Assembly (NCBI RefSeq): GCF_010550245.1
Contig: NZ_JAAGLU010000026.1
Location: 1 to 64,000, forward strand
DNA length: 64,000 nucleotides
Origin: Streptomyces sp. SID12501
GTDB lineage: Bacteria; Actinomycetota; Actinomycetes; Streptomycetales; Streptomycetaceae
Direction: 5' to 3'
In this document: piece after piece, positions 34,420-43,357 of the stretch
Position numbering within the stretch: position 1 is the stretch's first letter
Layout: the number at the start of each line of letters is the position of its first letter
Position numbers and translations under genes: made by a program
Notes under the pieces: generated by a model
What the model was told of the DNA's origin: nothing
Database searches by the model: none
The model's input: the letters and a program-made list of their open reading frames with translations, nothing else

Positions 34420-34565
34420 GGTTTCCCCCGCGCATGGTTGTTCGCAGACCCCCGGCGTGACGTCGAAAACGTCCGCTGCCCGGCAGGCCCTCCCACTGAC
34501 CAGAACACTACGCGGCACCACTGACAACAGCCTCTGACCTGCGACGGAGCAGAAGCGGACGGCCC

Positions 34566-34727
34566 TCAGCCGAAGTACACGCCACCCACGACGACCACGA
34601 CCGCCGCCACCAGGAACAGCAGCACCCACGCCAGCACCTTGCCGGGCGTCGGCCCGGGCTCGTAGCGCTGCGGCTCCTCCGGAGTCGGGTTCGGAGTCGG
34701 ATCGGGAGTCGGATTCGGAGTCGTCAT
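34566..34727 (-). CDS. Small Pro-rich single-pass membrane protein
   Basis: 53 residues: a repetitive N-terminus (TPNPTPDPTPNPTPEEP) and one C-terminal hydrophobic helix (VLAWVLLFLVAAVVVVVGGVYF). Its ATG overlaps the stop codon of the molybdenum hydroxylase large subunit (ATGA), so it is the last gene of that operon. Role unknown; it might tether or stabilise the complex at the membrane (speculative). Confidence 0.65.
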   Translation of the reverse strand: MTTPNPTPDPTPNPTPEEPQRYEPGPTPGKVLAWVLLFLVAAVVVVVGGVYFG

Positions 34728-37036
34728 GACGTCGTCGTCACCACCGCCGCCTGGGGGCGGATCGGCAGGCGGTTCACCGGGCGGCCCGTGGCCGCGCGTA
34801 CCGCCGAGGCGATGGCCGCCGGTGACGTCACCACCGGTACCGCGCTCGCCGCCTTCGCGCCGAAGGGGGCGACCACGTCCCGTTCCTCGACCAGTTTGAC
34901 GATGTGGATGTCCGGGGCGTCCAGGGCGGTCGGGAGGGCGTAGCCCGTGAGGTCGGGGTGGCGGATCAGCCCGCGCGCGGAGCGCAGGTTCTCCGTGAGG
35001 GCGATGCCGACGCCCTGGGTGACGCCCGCCTCGATACGGGCCACCAGTTGCGCCGGGTTCAGGACACGGCCGACGTCCTGGGCGAGCGCGAGTTCCACCA
35101 CCCGTACCGAGCCCAGCTCGATGTCGACGTCCACCACCGCGCGGATCGCGCAGAAGGCGAGGCCCACGAAGGCGTCGCCCTGGCCCGCCTCGTCCAGCGG
35201 TTCCGTGGGATGGGGGCGGCACTGGGCCGTGGCCCAGAGTTCCTTGCCGTCCAGCGCCTCCGTCACCGTGGTCGACAGGACACCGTCGTACGAGGTGATC
35301 TTGCCGTCGGTGATCTGGAGCAGCTCCGTGGACATGCCGAACTTGTGCGCGAGGGGCTGGAGGAGCTGGGTGCGGACCATTTTCGCCGCCCGTTCCACCG
35401 CGCCGCCCGACACCCAGGTGTGGCGGCCCCGGGCGCCCGGGCCGGCCGGGGGCTGGTCGGTGTCGACGGGGGCCACGTGGACCTCGTCGATGCCCAGCGT
35501 CTCCTGGACGATCTGGCGGGCCAGGGTGGTGAAGCCCTGGCCTGTCTCCACGGCCGCGCACAGGACCGTGGCGATGCCGTCGTGGACCTTGACGGTGGCC
35601 GTCGAGACCTCGTCCGCGCCCTCGGCGCCGAGCATGTGGACCATGCCCAGGCCGTAGCCGACACCGCGGCGGACGGCACCCGGTTCGCCCGCGCCCTCGG
35701 GGCCGCCCGGGAGCAGCCATTCGTCCTCGGGGGTGTCCTTGGGGAGCGGCGGGAGCGGGAAGTCCCGTACCGCCTGGAGGAGTTCGGCGACCGGGGCCGG
35801 GCAGGTGACGGACTGGCCGGTCGGGAGTACGTCTCCCGTGGCCATCGCGTTGCGCAGGCGCAGCTCGGCCGGGTCGACGGCCAGCTTCTTCGCCAGCTTG
35901 TCCATCTGGGCCTCGTAGGCCGCGCAGACCTGCATCGCGCCCTCGCCGCGCACATGGCCCGAGGGCGGGTTGTTGGTGCGGACCGCCCAGCCCTCGATGA
36001 AGGCGTTGGGGACGACGTACGGGCCGCAGGCGAAGGAGACGGCCGCCGCGAGGGCCTCCCCCGAGGTGTCCGCGTAGGCGCCCGCGTCGAGCAGGATCTG
36101 CGCCTCGACCTTCACCAGCTTGCCGTCGGTGTCCGCATGGTGGCGGTAGCGGAGAAGCGTGGGGTGTCTGTGGACGTGGCCCAGGAAGGACTCCTCGCGG
36201 GTCGCCGTCAGCTTCACCGGGCAGCCCGTTTTCAGGGCGAGGAGGCCGAGCGGGAGCTGGAAGCCCTGGTCCTCGCGGTCGGCGGTGGCGCCGGGGACTC
36301 CGGTGACGACGACCTTGACCCGCTCCGGCTCGAGGCCGTAGCAGGCGGCGGCGGCGTCACGGTCCGCGTGGGGGTCCGTGGAGGCGAGGTACAGCTCCAC
36401 GCCGCCGTCGGGGCGCGGTACCGCGAGTCCCGCCTCGGCGCCGATGGGGGCGGGGTCCTGGCGGCCGATCCGGTAGAGGCCCTCCACGACGATCTCGCCG
36501 ACCGCGTCCGGGTCGCCGTGGCGCAGCGGGATGTGCCTGATCAGGTTGCCGTCGGGGTGCAGCGGTTCGGCCTCGAAGGCCTGCTCGGGGTCGGTCACCG
36601 GGTCGAGTACCTCGTACTCGACGATGACGGCCGCCGCCGCCATCCGCGCGGTGTCCGGGTGGTCGGCGGCGACGGCGGCGATGGGCTCCCCGTGGTGGCG
36701 TACGACCTCGGAGGCGAACATCGGGCGGTCGGCTCTGCCACGGCCGTGCAGTTCGACCCCGGGCACGTCCTCGTGCGTCACGACGGCCCGGACTCCGGGC
36801 ATCTCACGCGCGTGGGTGGTGTCGATGGAGAGGATGCGCGCGTGCGGGTGCGGTGAGCGCAGTACGGCGGCCCACAGCAGGCCCTCGGCCCACAGGTCGG
36901 CCGCGTACGGGAACGTTCCCTCCGTCTTCGCGCGCGCGTCGGCGGCGGGCAGCGACACGCCGAGGCCGTGCGGGAGAGCCTCCGCGTCGGGGGCGGCCTC
37001 CGCGGCCGTGGTCGCGGTGGCGGCTTCGTTGCTCAC
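34724..37036 (-). CDS. Molybdenum hydroxylase large (molybdopterin-binding) subunit, xanthine dehydrogenase family
   Basis: 770 residues. It has the a/b hammerhead domain (LRSPHPHARILSIDTT, VVTHEDVPG) and molybdopterin-binding domains (TNNPPSGHVRGEGAMQV, ETGQGFTTLARQIVQETLG). At the C-terminus, where family members have GAKGVGEPP with the catalytic Glu, this protein has GAKAASAVP: the Glu position (~732) is Ala. The FG of the usual RGFG loop is EG. So family and operon are clear but ordinary hydroxylase chemistry is doubtful. It overlaps the Fe-S gene by four bases. Confidence 0.88.
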   Translation of the reverse strand: MSNEAATATTAAEAAPDAEALPHGLGVSLPAADARAKTEGTFPYAADLWAEGLLWAAVLRSPHPHARILSIDTTHAREMPGVRAVVTHEDVPGVELHGRGRADRPMFASEVVRHHGEPIAAVAADHPDTARMAAAAVIVEYEVLDPVTDPEQAFEAEPLHPDGNLIRHIPLRHGDPDAVGEIVVEGLYRIGRQDPAPIGAEAGLAVPRPDGGVELYLASTDPHADRDAAAACYGLEPERVKVVVTGVPGATADREDQGFQLPLGLLALKTGCPVKLTATREESFLGHVHRHPTLLRYRHHADTDGKLVKVEAQILLDAGAYADTSGEALAAAVSFACGPYVVPNAFIEGWAVRTNNPPSGHVRGEGAMQVCAAYEAQMDKLAKKLAVDPAELRLRNAMATGDVLPTGQSVTCPAPVAELLQAVRDFPLPPLPKDTPEDEWLLPGGPEGAGEPGAVRRGVGYGLGMVHMLGAEGADEVSTATVKVHDGIATVLCAAVETGQGFTTLARQIVQETLGIDEVHVAPVDTDQPPAGPGARGRHTWVSGGAVERAAKMVRTQLLQPLAHKFGMSTELLQITDGKITSYDGVLSTTVTEALDGKELWATAQCRPHPTEPLDEAGQGDAFVGLAFCAIRAVVDVDIELGSVRVVELALAQDVGRVLNPAQLVARIEAGVTQGVGIALTENLRSARGLIRHPDLTGYALPTALDAPDIHIVKLVEERDVVAPFGAKAASAVPVVTSPAAIASAVRAATGRPVNRLPIRPQAAVVTTTS

Positions 37037-38712
37037 GTCTGGCCTCCGTCCTGGCCGTGAGTCTGGTCATACGCGTGCGAGTCGTGGTTCCGGGCGGGCT
37101 CGAAGCCCGGGGCGTCGAACGCGGACGGGTTGACCCCGCCGCTGCCCGGTCCGGCCTGGTGCGGGATGCGTGCCTCGCCGTCCTCCGCCTCGGCGTCGGC
37201 GGCGTGCGCCTCGCGTTCGGCGACGACCTCGCGGACCGCCTCCAGGACGCCCCGGTAGCCGGAGCAGCGGCACAGGTTGCCGCACAGGGCCTGGCGCGTC
37301 TCCAGATCGGTCGGGGCCGGGTTGCCCTCCAGGAGGTCGTGCACGGTCATCGCCATCCCCGGGATGCAGAAACCGCACTGCACGGCCCCGCACTTGGCGA
37401 GCGCCCGCTGTACGTCCGAGGGCTGCCCGTCGCTGGCGAGGCCCTCCACCGTGCGCACCTCGCTGCCTGCGGCGGTGACCGCGGGCACCAGGCAGGAGGC
37501 GACGAGCCGTCCGTCCACCTGGACGTTGCAGGCCCCGCACTCACCCTGGGAGCAGCCGTCCTTGGCACCGGCGAGGCCGAGGCGCTCGCGCAGTACGTAG
37601 AGCAGCGACTCGCCGATCCAGGCGTCGGGGACGGGCCGGTCGGAGCCGTTGACACGCAGCACGTACGAGGCGAGGGGGTGTTCCTCGCCGGGCAGTCCGG
37701 GGGCGTCGTCGGCCGCGTCGGGCTCTGCGGCGGGTTCCTCAGCCGTCCCTGTGGCACCGGATGCCTCGGTGTCCGCGTCCGGCTCGCCCTCCACGGGCTC
37801 CTCGGCGGCCTCCGGTGAGGTTTCCGACCCAGGAGCAGGGTCGGACTCCCTGACGGCCTCTGCGGGGCCGTCAGGGCCCTCGTCGGGGCCTGGGGTGATT
37901 GCGGCCGGGTCCTGATCCGCGTCGGCGACCGTGCGGCGGGCTTCGGTGACGGTGCGACCGGTGGCGTCGGCCTGGTGACCGACCCCGTCGGCCGTACGAC
38001 CGGCGCCGCCCGTTTCGTGCGCCGTTTCGGGCACTGTTTCGTGCGCGTACGCAGTCCCCGCGCCGTTCGTCCGGCCGGACTCCGGCTCCGGGGCGGGTCC
38101 GGACGCCCAGGGCTGTGCCGGTTCCTCCGTCGCCCAGGGCGCGGACGCGCCGCCGGGGAGCGTGGCGGGCGGCGTGCCTCCCCACTGCTCGACCAGCGCC
38201 GACGTAGTGAACTCGCCCGATTCGTCCGGAAGGTCACCACCGGCGACAGGGATCCGCCACTCCCCGGTCACCTCACGGCCCGCGGTTCCGGGACCGGCGG
38301 CGTCCGGCGCACCGGTTCCCTGGTCGAAGGCCCACTGTCCCGTGGAGCTCTGGTCGTAGCCGAACCCCTCGTGCCGCGGCGCCTCCCGGGGCACGGCGTT
38401 CGGGTCCGGCCACTGGGCGCCCCCGGGGGGCGCGGGCGGCATCCCCCACGCGTCCGGCGCTCCCGGGGAACCGTCCTCGGCGCCCGGCGCTACCGCTATC
38501 TGCGGGGGCACGTACCCGTGGCCGGGCGCGGCCAGCGGGCTGTCCACGGAGGCCAGGAACGCGTCGATGCCCCCTTCGGGGAGCTTCACGAAGGCGGTGG
38601 CACCGTCGTCGTAGTCACCCTGGGGCAGCGGGTCCCAGCGGCCTCCGCCACGGGGCGCGCCCTCTGCGCGCTGGTCGCCGTACTGGTCGTCGCCGTACTG
38701 GTCGTCGGTCAC
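37033..38712 (-). CDS. [2Fe-2S] subunit of the molybdenum hydroxylase with long acidic N-terminal extension
   Basis: 559 residues from a GTG that overlaps the FAD-subunit stop (GTGA). The C-terminal ~200 residues are a normal small subunit: plant-type ferredoxin cluster (KDGCSQGECGACNVQVDGR ... SCLVPA) and the second four-Cys cluster (CGAVQCGFCIPGM, CGNLCRCSGYRG). In front lie ~350 residues of low-complexity Pro/Gly/Asp/Glu-rich sequence with no known domain, about three times the family's usual length. It passes electrons from the Mo centre to FAD in known homologues. Confidence 0.88.
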   Translation of the reverse strand: MTDDQYGDDQYGDQRAEGAPRGGGRWDPLPQGDYDDGATAFVKLPEGGIDAFLASVDSPLAAPGHGYVPPQIAVAPGAEDGSPGAPDAWGMPPAPPGGAQWPDPNAVPREAPRHEGFGYDQSSTGQWAFDQGTGAPDAAGPGTAGREVTGEWRIPVAGGDLPDESGEFTTSALVEQWGGTPPATLPGGASAPWATEEPAQPWASGPAPEPESGRTNGAGTAYAHETVPETAHETGGAGRTADGVGHQADATGRTVTEARRTVADADQDPAAITPGPDEGPDGPAEAVRESDPAPGSETSPEAAEEPVEGEPDADTEASGATGTAEEPAAEPDAADDAPGLPGEEHPLASYVLRVNGSDRPVPDAWIGESLLYVLRERLGLAGAKDGCSQGECGACNVQVDGRLVASCLVPAVTAAGSEVRTVEGLASDGQPSDVQRALAKCGAVQCGFCIPGMAMTVHDLLEGNPAPTDLETRQALCGNLCRCSGYRGVLEAVREVVAEREAHAADAEAEDGEARIPHQAGPGSGGVNPSAFDAPGFEPARNHDSHAYDQTHGQDGGQT

Positions 38713-39602
38713 GACAGTGCCCTCCCCAGTGCTCGCCGGGCCAGCGCGGCGACAGTGCGCCGCAGGTGCAGTACGGCGGGCGGAAGCGGTGGTACGGAGC
38801 CGTCCTCGGCCGGAGCCGGGTCGGGAATGCAGGCCGCGGCGACGTACTCGCCGAAGGCACCCAGTGCCTCCGGGACGATCGTGCGGTTGTTGTCCCAGTC
38901 GATGAGCCGGGCGACCCACTGCTCGGCGTCCAGGGGGCGAAGCGGCATCGGCGCTATGGCGCCGACCGCGCACCTGACTCCGCGCCGGGCGGGGTCGAGA
39001 ACGAGCGCGACGGACGCCAGGGCGCGCCCGGGACCGGTCCGCCCGGTGGCCTTCAGGAACACCTGGGGCGCGTGCAGCAGGGGCACGCGCACGAAGCCGA
39101 TAAGTTCACCGGCCCGCAACAATTCAACGCCTGCCAGCAGGTGCGACACCGGGATCTCACGGCGTGCGCCACCGGAGCCCGCGATGATCAGCGTCGCCTC
39201 CAGGGCGGCCAGCACGGGCAGCGCGTCCCCCGTGGGGGCGGCCGTGGCGATGTTGCCGCCGAGGGTGCCCGCGTTGCGGATCTGCGGCGGGCCCGCGGCA
39301 CGCGCGGAGGCGGCCAGGGCCGGGATCAGGGCGGCGAAGTCGGGGCGGCCCATCCGCGCGTGGGTGAGGCCGGCGCCGAGCAGCACGAGGCCGTCCTGGT
39401 ACTGCCAGCCGCGGATCTCGCTGATCCGGCCGAGGCCGACGAGTGCGGCGGGCCTGAGCTGCCCGGAGTTGACGGTGGCCATGAGGTCGGTGCCGCCCGC
39501 CACGGGAACGGCTGCCGGCATGGCTGCGAGCGCCGCGACTGCCTCGTCCAGCGAGGCGGGCAGCGTCACGGCCTGCGCCGCCTGCGGTGCTTGCGTGGTC
39601 AA
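38709..39602 (-). CDS. FAD-binding subunit of the molybdenum hydroxylase
   Basis: 297 residues from a probable TTG start at 39602, which has GAAGGGG at good spacing. The FAD domain shows PVAGGTDLMATVNSGQ and GPPQIRNAGTLGGNIATAAPTGD, the two isoalloxazine/pyrophosphate loops of CoxM/XdhB-type subunits; the C-terminal CO_deh_flav_C part follows. It heads the operon FAD, Fe-S, Mo subunit, small membrane protein, each overlapping the next. Confidence 0.87.
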   Translation of the reverse strand: MTTQAPQAAQAVTLPASLDEAVAALAAMPAAVPVAGGTDLMATVNSGQLRPAALVGLGRISEIRGWQYQDGLVLLGAGLTHARMGRPDFAALIPALAASARAAGPPQIRNAGTLGGNIATAAPTGDALPVLAALEATLIIAGSGGARREIPVSHLLAGVELLRAGELIGFVRVPLLHAPQVFLKATGRTGPGRALASVALVLDPARRGVRCAVGAIAPMPLRPLDAEQWVARLIDWDNNRTIVPEALGAFGEYVAAACIPDPAPAEDGSVPPLPPAVLHLRRTVAALARRALGRALS

Positions 39603-39773
39603 ACCGGCTACCCCTTCCCGCTGCCCCACCTGGTCCCACCTGTGTTGCCGTACGGTACGTGCTGACAGGGCGGACGTGGCAACTCTGGCACATTCTCGCG
39701 AGACCCGAACGCAGGGGTCCGCTAGGAGGCATTCGCCCACCTCATCAGCGAGATGGTCCGTTTTCGTACGGCA

Positions 39774-39807
39774 TCACCGATCAGTTCCGATTGGAACTGA
39801 TCGGTGA
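39774..39807 (-). terminator. Strong hairpin downstream of the hexosaminidase gene
   Basis: Perfect 15-base arms (39774-39788 and 39793-39807) around loop GATT. It lies 40 bases after the stop of the hexosaminidase gene and before the FAD subunit promoter, so it should end the sugar-transport operon. Confidence 0.85.
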
Positions 39808-39847
39808 GCGTTGGGGGCGGTTTCGTCCACGCAGCCTCTGTGGGGCC

Positions 39848-41491
39848 TCACACGTTCGGGGGCGCCCCATCGATCGGACGTCCGATGACTCCCGGCCGCC
39901 GCTGCCACGGATGCGGCCCCGCGGGTGGCCGGTAGCCGACGCCGAGGGCGTCAAGTCGCCCGTAATGGGCGGTCATCCGGCGTTCGAAGTCGGCGAAGTC
40001 CCGTTCGGCGGGCGCGGGCAGGGCACTCCAGGCGACCTCGGCGAAGGCGGCCAGCCGTGGGAAGGCCTGGTAGTCCACCCGCCCGGCGTCCTCCATCACC
40101 TCGGTCCACAGGTTGGCCTGCGTGCCGAGGACGTGCAGCGCCTCCTCGGGGCCCAACTCCACTGGAACCGGCGAGAAGCGGAAGACATCCTCCAGGTTGC
40201 GGACGTACCCGATGGGGACGGGTTCGTCGGCGCCCCCGTGCTGACGATGATCCAGGTACACCTGCTCCTGAGGGCACATGACGACGTCGTGACCCGCGCG
40301 CGCTGCCGTGATGCCGCCCGCGTAACCGCGCCAGGAGGAGACGGCGGCGCCCGGTGCGAGGCCGCCCTCCAGGATCTCGTCCCAGCCGATGAGCCGACGC
40401 CCGCGCGCGGTGAGCCACTTGTCGAAGTGCCGTACGAACCATGACTGGAGCCCGTCCTCGTCGCCGACCCCGAGTTCCTCGATGCGGGCCTGCGCGGTGG
40501 GCGACTCCCGCCACTGCTCCTTCGCGCACTCGTCGCCGCCGATGTGAATGAACTCCCCCGGGAACAGGCCGAGGACTTCCTCGAAGACGCCCTCGTAGAA
40601 GCGCAGGGTGTTGTCAGTGGGGGCGAGTACGTTGTGGCTGATCCCCCAGTTGTCCCAGACGGAGAGGGAGGTGGTGTCGATGACGTCCGTGTTGCCGAGT
40701 TCCGGATACGCGGCGATGGCGGCCTGCGAGTGCCCCGGTACGTCGATTTCGGGGACCACGCTGATATGCCGCTCGGCGGCGTAGGCGACGATCTCGCGGA
40801 TGTCGTCCTGGGTGTAGAAGCCCCCGTGCGGCTTCTCCTCCCACAGCGGTGAGGCCCGGTGGCCGAATTTGGTACGGGCCCGCCAGGAACCGACCTCCGT
40901 CAGCTTCGGGTACCGCTCGATCTCGACACGCCAGCCCTGGTCGTCCGTCAGATGGAAGTGGAAGACGTTGAGTTTGTGCGCCGCCATCAGGTCCAGGTAG
41001 CGCAGGACGCCTTCCTTGGGCATGAAGTGCCGGGCCACGTCGAGCATGAGGCCGCGCCAGCGGAAACGGGGGGTGTCCTCGATGGTGACGTGCGGCACGG
41101 CCCAGGTACGGTCGCGGCCGAGCGGGGCCCTTCGGTACGCGTCCGGACCGAGCAGTTGCCGCAGCGTCTGGGCGCCCCAGAAGACACCGGCCGCGCTGCC
41201 GCCCTTGATGAGGACGCCGCTCCCGTCGCTGACGAGGCGGTACTCCTCGGGGCCGAGTTCGGGGTCGAGCCGGAGCCCGATGCCGTCGCCGTCGGTGTCG
41301 TCGAGTTCCCGCCCCTCGCGCAGCGGCAGGCCGGTGGCCTGCCACAGGACGGTGCGCAGCCAGTGACCGACGCCCTCCGCCCCCGTGCCGGCGTAGAGCT
41401 GGGAGTGCGCCGTCAACCGCACCTCGCCGGAAGCCGCGACGACGCTGCGGGGCGCCGGAATCAGTTCGGTCACGTCAGTCACGTCAGTCAC
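39848..41491 (-). CDS. GH20 beta-N-acetylhexosaminidase
   Basis: 547 residues: an N-terminal GH20b domain and the catalytic (beta/alpha)8 barrel with the Asp-Glu pair in FIHIGGDECAKEQW (acid/base Glu), plus HLTDDQGWRVEIERYP and VPEIDVPGHSQAAIAAYPEL. It removes terminal GlcNAc/GalNAc, using substrate-assisted catalysis. There is no signal peptide, so it probably acts in the cytoplasm on oligosaccharides imported by the ABC transporter encoded directly upstream (one base between permease stop and the GTG). AAGGA precedes this GTG; two more GTGs follow in a tandem repeat. Confidence 0.92.
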   Translation of the reverse strand: MTDVTDVTELIPAPRSVVAASGEVRLTAHSQLYAGTGAEGVGHWLRTVLWQATGLPLREGRELDDTDGDGIGLRLDPELGPEEYRLVSDGSGVLIKGGSAAGVFWGAQTLRQLLGPDAYRRAPLGRDRTWAVPHVTIEDTPRFRWRGLMLDVARHFMPKEGVLRYLDLMAAHKLNVFHFHLTDDQGWRVEIERYPKLTEVGSWRARTKFGHRASPLWEEKPHGGFYTQDDIREIVAYAAERHISVVPEIDVPGHSQAAIAAYPELGNTDVIDTTSLSVWDNWGISHNVLAPTDNTLRFYEGVFEEVLGLFPGEFIHIGGDECAKEQWRESPTAQARIEELGVGDEDGLQSWFVRHFDKWLTARGRRLIGWDEILEGGLAPGAAVSSWRGYAGGITAARAGHDVVMCPQEQVYLDHRQHGGADEPVPIGYVRNLEDVFRFSPVPVELGPEEALHVLGTQANLWTEVMEDAGRVDYQAFPRLAAFAEVAWSALPAPAERDFADFERRMTAHYGRLDALGVGYRPPAGPHPWQRRPGVIGRPIDGAPPNV

Positions 41492-41492
41492 G

Positions 41493-42371
41493 TCAGTCCT
41501 TAACCGCTCCACCGAGCCCCGACACGAGTCGGCGCTGCACGAGTACGAAGAACACCAGCACCGGAACGGTCATCACCGTGGAGGCGGCCATCACGCCGCC
41601 CCAGTCCGGGTCGTCGGGCTTGTAGAAGACCAGCAGGGCCATCGGCAGCGTCGACCGGGAGGTGTCGCTGATGATGAACGACTTGGCGAACAGGAAGTCG
41701 TTCCAGGCCGAGATGAAGGAGAACACGCTGGTGGCCACCAACCCCGGGAAGACCAGCGGGAAAAGGATCTGCCACAGGAATCGCGACCGGCTCGCCCCGT
41801 CGATGTACGCGGCCTCTTCCAGCGCCTCCGGAACCGCCTTCACAAAACCCCGCAGCATCCAGATCGCGAAGGGCAGTGAGAAGGCGATGTGCGGCAGGAT
41901 CAGCGCGCCCAGCGTGTTCAGCTGCCCGAAGTCCCGCATGAGGAAGAACAACGGGATCGTGAGCGCCTCCACGGGCACCATCTGGGCCACCAGGAACATG
42001 ATCAGCAGGGTGGTCCGGAAACGGAACCGGAATCGGGTCACCGCGGTCGCCGCGAGAAACGCGATCACCGCCGAGACGACGACCACGGAGCAGGCAACCA
42101 CAAGGCTGTTGAGAAAGTACCGGCCGAATTCCGGCTGCCCGAAGACTCGCCGGAAGGAGTCCAGGGAGGGCTCAAGCGTCCAGGGGCGCGGCTCGGCCGA
42201 CTCGATCTCTCCGGCCGGTTTGAAGGCGCTGAGCACCATCCAGTAGAGGGGGAAGGCGACGACGGCCGCGATCAGCAGCGCCGACACCTCGGCGGCCAGC
42301 CGCCAGGGCCGCCGTACGAAACGGTGAACACCTCGGGCGCCTTGAACACGTTGGACAACGTTGCCGGACAT
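41493..42371 (-). CDS. Sugar ABC transporter permease (MalG type)
   Basis: 292 residues with six hydrophobic segments and the EAA loop EEAAYIDGASRSRFLWQILFP that contacts the ATPase. It forms the membrane channel with the MalF-type partner. The ATG shares one base with the stop of that gene. As in most Streptomyces carbohydrate systems no ATPase is encoded here, so a shared MsiK-type ATPase is likely (family knowledge). Confidence 0.92.
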   Translation of the reverse strand: MSGNVVQRVQGARGVHRFVRRPWRLAAEVSALLIAAVVAFPLYWMVLSAFKPAGEIESAEPRPWTLEPSLDSFRRVFGQPEFGRYFLNSLVVACSVVVVSAVIAFLAATAVTRFRFRFRTTLLIMFLVAQMVPVEALTIPLFFLMRDFGQLNTLGALILPHIAFSLPFAIWMLRGFVKAVPEALEEAAYIDGASRSRFLWQILFPLVFPGLVATSVFSFISAWNDFLFAKSFIISDTSRSTLPMALLVFYKPDDPDWGGVMAASTVMTVPVLVFFVLVQRRLVSGLGGAVKD

Positions 42372-43357
42372 CACAGCTCCTCCCCCTGCCTGCGCAGCAG
42401 CCGCAGGTACACGAGGGTCACGGCGAGCAGGATCAGCAGCATCACGATCCCGATCGCCGAGCCGAGGCTGTACTGGGAGGAGGCGAAGGCCTGTTGGTAG
42501 GCGTAGACGTTGAGGGTGAGGTTCTGGCCTGCGATGCCGCCTCCGTTCGTCATCACGTAGATCTGGGTGAAGACCTTGAAGTCCCAGATGACCGACTGGA
42601 TGGTGACGACCACCAGGATCGGGCGCAGCATCGGCGCCAGCACCGAGCGCCAGATGCGCAGTTGGGAGGCGCCGTCGAGGGCCGCCGCCTCCAGCACCTC
42701 GGCCGGTACGGCACGGATGCCCGCGTACACCGTGACCATCACGAACGGGAAGGAGCACCACACCACTTCGAGCAGCACCAGGAAGAACGCGCTGAACCGG
42801 CCGTACGTCCAGGAGTGGTCGCCGAGGCCCAGCATCCGGTTGACCGGGCCGAAGTCGGGGTCGAAGAGCAGCAGCCAGACCGTGGAGCCGGTGACCGCGG
42901 GGGTCGCCCACGCGCCGAGCGCCGCCAGCATCAACGCGAGGCGGGGCAGGCTACGGACACGAGTCAGCAGGACGGCGAGGGCGCAGCCGACGGAGAGCGT
43001 GGAGACCACACAGGCCGCCGCGAAGACGACCGTCGCCAGCAGCACATGCCAGAACTGGGGGTCGGCGAAGATCTCCCGATAGTTGCCGAGCCCCTCGAAG
43101 GTGGCCGGCCGGCCACCGCTGACCTGCGCCTGGGTGTAGTGGAAGAACGAGATCAGCCCGAGCTGGTAGATGGGGTAAAGGAGCAACCCACCAAGGACCA
43201 CAAGAGCAGGGGCAAGGTAGAGCCAAGGCGCACTGGACCTACCCAAGGGGCGCGGGGCTGTTCTGAATTTGCGGCTGCCGCCGCGTGGGCGCGACGAGCC
43301 ACGACGAACTGGCACCCGCAAACGCTCCGTACCCCCCACCCGAGTAGGCGCCGTCAC
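42371..43357 (-). CDS. Sugar ABC transporter permease (MalF type)
   Basis: 328 residues, six transmembrane segments and the EAA loop EAAALDGASQLRIWRSVLAP. GTG start overlapping the stop of the binding-protein gene (GTGA). Residues ~12-40 are basic and poorly conserved because the DNA there is a dispersed REP-like repeat (43245-43322) read in reverse; the true membrane domain starts at about residue 45 (APWLYLAPALVV). Pairs with the MalG-type permease. Confidence 0.9.
   Translation of the reverse strand: MTAPTRVGGTERLRVPVRRGSSRPRGGSRKFRTAPRPLGRSSAPWLYLAPALVVLGGLLLYPIYQLGLISFFHYTQAQVSGGRPATFEGLGNYREIFADPQFWHVLLATVVFAAACVVSTLSVGCALAVLLTRVRSLPRLALMLAALGAWATPAVTGSTVWLLLFDPDFGPVNRMLGLGDHSWTYGRFSAFFLVLLEVVWCSFPFVMVTVYAGIRAVPAEVLEAAALDGASQLRIWRSVLAPMLRPILVVVTIQSVIWDFKVFTQIYVMTNGGGIAGQNLTLNVYAYQQAFASSQYSLGSAIGIVMLLILLAVTLVYLRLLRRQGEEL
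43245..43322. repeat. Dispersed REP-like element inside the permease N-terminus
   Basis: AAGGGGCGCGGGGCTG, then GCGGCTGCCGCCGCGTGGGC and GCGACGAGCCACGACG. The same order recurs at 47549-47619 and in part near 55377. This sequence is widespread between genes in Streptomyces (recalled); here it lies inside a reading frame. Confidence 0.65.

Noticed and set aside
34904..36856. 650-codon plus-strand frame opposite the molybdenum hydroxylase large subunit
   Set aside because: Antisense shadow; repeated GRxxR-type composition and no family signal.
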